This document shows, one piece after another, positions 5,693-6,813 of a stretch of 6,813 bases of DNA. The position numbers were made by a program, and so were the translations under genes. Source of the DNA: Nitrospira sp. GTDB lineage: Bacteria; Nitrospirota; Nitrospiria; Nitrospirales; Nitrospiraceae. Within the stretch, counting starts at the first letter, position 1. The number at the start of each line of letters is the position of its first letter. A model generated the notes under the pieces. The model was not told the origin of the DNA. It searched no databases and worked only from the letters and a program-made list of their open reading frames with translations. Where the stretch lies: assembly GCA_025360665.1 (NCBI GenBank), contig JANYBU010000111.1:1-6813 (forward strand), written 5' to 3'.

Positions 5693-6451
5693 ATGAAATT
5701 TGTGTGCCTCAACTGTGAAACCTACATGAACTTTGAGAAGGTGGAGAAGCCTGGGGAGGGTACGCTCGGCGTGTCCTTCGGCTGTCCCTCTTGCAATGCC
5801 AAGTTCTCGATGGTGACGAATCCAGGCGAAACCCAGATGGTCAGTTCTCTCGGGGTGAAGCTGGGTGGGCGTACTGTTGAGGCCGAGCCTTTTGAGATGA
5901 CGCGGGGTACGCTGAAAGACGAAGCAACAGCAGGGTCTGGTCAGATGGCGGCGTATTTGAACGAGAAGATTCAAGGTGGTCAGCCTGCGGTAGCAGCAGC
6001 TACGACTGCACCGGCAGCCAAGCCTGGAGAGAAGTCCGGCGGCGGCTGTCCCTTCTCCGCGATGGTGGCTGAAATGGGACTCACCTCGGGCGGTAAGCCC
6101 GGCAATACTGGAGCGGTGATCACAGAGTTTTCCTGGTCGGCTGATGCGAAGGAAAAACTCGACCGCCTCCCTTCATTTGTGAAGCCGATGGTGCAGAGCA
6201 GTGTGGAGGCTTTTGCTCGCAAGCAGGGGTACCAGACGATCACGCTGCAAGTGATGGACGATTCCAAGAGCGAATCGAGCAATGGGATGACCTGGACGCC
6301 TGAGGCTGAGAAGCGGCTTGAGAATATTCCAGACTTCATCCGTCCAATGGCCCGCAAAGAGGTTGAGCGGGTGGCGAAGGAGCGCGGGATGGCGACCATT
6401 ACGGCTCAAGTGATGGATGACGCGAAAGATAAGTTCATGAAGTTCATGTAA
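5693..6451 (+). CDS. Zinc-ribbon protein with two tandem PCP-reductase-like (PCP_red) domains
   Basis: The product is a 252-residue protein. The ATG at 5693 is chosen over upstream in-frame starts because AGAGGAG (5681-5687) lies five bases before it and the upstream frame overlaps mrp. The N-terminus is a probable zinc or metal ribbon with C5-x2-C8 and C31-x2-C34. A low-complexity Ala/Thr/Pro linker (about 95-112) and GGGCPFSAM follow. The C-terminus holds two copies of a domain of about 45 residues starting at W148 and W201, 20 of 45 positions identical, each with W-x3-A...L-x2-(I/L)P-x-F...V-E...TIT-x-QVMDD. This matches the small domain found at the C-terminus of light-independent protochlorophyllide reductase subunit B (PCP_red family). 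No phototrophy gene is present. Placement after mrp suggests a role near Fe-S or redox metabolism; the true function is unknown. Confidence 0.85.
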   Translation: MKFVCLNCETYMNFEKVEKPGEGTLGVSFGCPSCNAKFSMVTNPGETQMVSSLGVKLGGRTVEAEPFEMTRGTLKDEATAGSGQMAAYLNEKIQGGQPAVAAATTAPAAKPGEKSGGGCPFSAMVAEMGLTSGGKPGNTGAVITEFSWSADAKEKLDRLPSFVKPMVQSSVEAFARKQGYQTITLQVMDDSKSESSNGMTWTPEAEKRLENIPDFIRPMARKEVERVAKERGMATITAQVMDDAKDKFMKFM

Positions 6452-6478
6452 GGATTGGGCTCGTGCGAGTGCGCCAGC

Positions 6479-6510
6479 AAAGGCCCATCCAGTTCTCTGG
6501 ATGGGCCTTT
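6479..6510. terminator. Strong hairpin terminator after the mrp operon
   Basis: A perfect 14-bp stem AAAGGCCCATCCAG / CTGGATGGGCCTTT encloses the loop TTCT, starting 27 bases after the stop codon at 6451. The A-run and T-run flanking the GC-rich stem suit a terminator working on either strand, although the T-tract is only three bases (TTTCAGTT), so efficiency is uncertain. Confidence 0.8.
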
Positions 6511-6570
6511 CAGTTAGAGAGGCCACGAAGCTCGGCCAGTGGTTCGATCGCTGGCCACCCTCCCGCATAA

Positions 6571-6600
6571 TTGACACCTTTCCGAACCCTGTGCTACGAG
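6571..6600 (+). promoter_or_regulatory. Putative sigma70-type promoter for the YebC-family gene
   Basis: A perfect -35 box TTGACA (6571-6576) is followed after 18 bases by TACGAG (6595-6600), preceded by TGC as an extended -10. Transcription would start near 6607, leaving a leader of about 65 bases before the ATG at 6673. It lies between the terminator and the next gene, where a promoter is expected, and shares its layout with the mrp promoter. Confidence 0.55.
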
Positions 6601-6672
6601 TACAAGCTCTTATTGATTGATATCACATTCTTGCGCGGTCGGTCCCCCTGAGTCCGGCTGTAGGGAGTGAGC

Positions 6673-6813
6673 ATGGGTGGACATAGCCATTGGGCGACGG
6701 TTAAAAGGCACAAAGGGGCCATGGATGTCAAACGCGGGAAGATCTTCACCAGAATTATCCGCGAGGTGACGATTGCGGCTCGTTCAGGCGCTGACCCGGA
6801 TGGTAATCCTCGG
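6673..6813 (+). CDS. yebC: YebC/PmpR (TACO1) family protein, 3' end missing
   Basis: Only the first 47 codons are inside the window. They match the highly conserved start of the family: MGGHSHWATVKRHKG, then DVKRGKIFTRIIREVT and AARSGADPDGNPR. Members are cytoplasmic proteins of about 250 residues, described both as transcriptional regulators and, for the TACO1/YebC group, as ribosome-associated factors that help translation through difficult proline stretches. The ATG is supported by AGGGAG (6662-6667) five bases upstream. In many bacteria the gene precedes ruvC/ruvA/ruvB; whether it does here lies outside the window. Confidence 0.93.
   Translation, partial: MGGHSHWATVKRHKGAMDVKRGKIFTRIIREVTIAARSGADPDGNPR

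Noticed and set aside
1..6813. CRISPR arrays, tRNA or rRNA genes, integrase or transposase genes
   Set aside because: No evenly spaced direct repeats, cloverleaf-like sequence, rRNA blocks or recombinase motifs were seen on either strand.

Overview
The window reads as a bacterial chromosomal segment, most probably from a Nitrospira-like member of the Nitrospirota. The lineage call is an inference. It rests on the gene set (a cysteine-rich CysD-like protein beside a CysN/CysC-type fusion, and an Mrp-type ATPase beside a zinc-ribbon/PCP-reductase-like protein) and on short terminal-inverted-repeat elements of a kind I associate with Nitrospira genomes. No rRNA or other strong taxonomic marker is present.

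Layout, all genes on the + strand. Bases 1-2771 hold a sulfate-activation pair: cysD (5' end outside the window) and a CysN-type GTPase with an altered C-terminal APS-kinase-like domain. Each gene is followed, one base or so after its stop codon, by a related inverted-repeat element (740-909 and 2773-2895). Bases 2896-4636 hold three small genes of foreign look. A well-formed integron attC site (4075-4137) separates the second from the third, and a weaker attC-like hairpin ending in a canonical core site (4577-4636) overlaps the end of the third. No integrase is visible, so this looks like a small attC cluster without integrase (CALIN), or its decaying remnant, lodged between housekeeping genes.

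Bases 4677-6451 hold a promoter, an Mrp/ApbC-family Fe-S carrier ATPase, and 25 bases later a 252-residue protein with a four-cysteine zinc ribbon and two tandem PCP-reductase-like domains. This probable two-gene operon is closed by a strong hairpin (6479-6510). A second promoter with almost the same spacing and sequence as the mrp promoter then drives the start of a YebC/PmpR-type gene, which runs off the right edge.

The most unusual points are the integron cassette remnant with one HEPN-like cassette protein, a CysD that carries the CC...CxxC cysteine pattern of iron-sulfur APS reductases, the apparently degenerate APS kinase domain on CysN, and the two repeats placed directly at stop codons. 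The gap 2896-3049 holds no convincing gene. The gap 6452-6672 holds the terminator and the yebC promoter.
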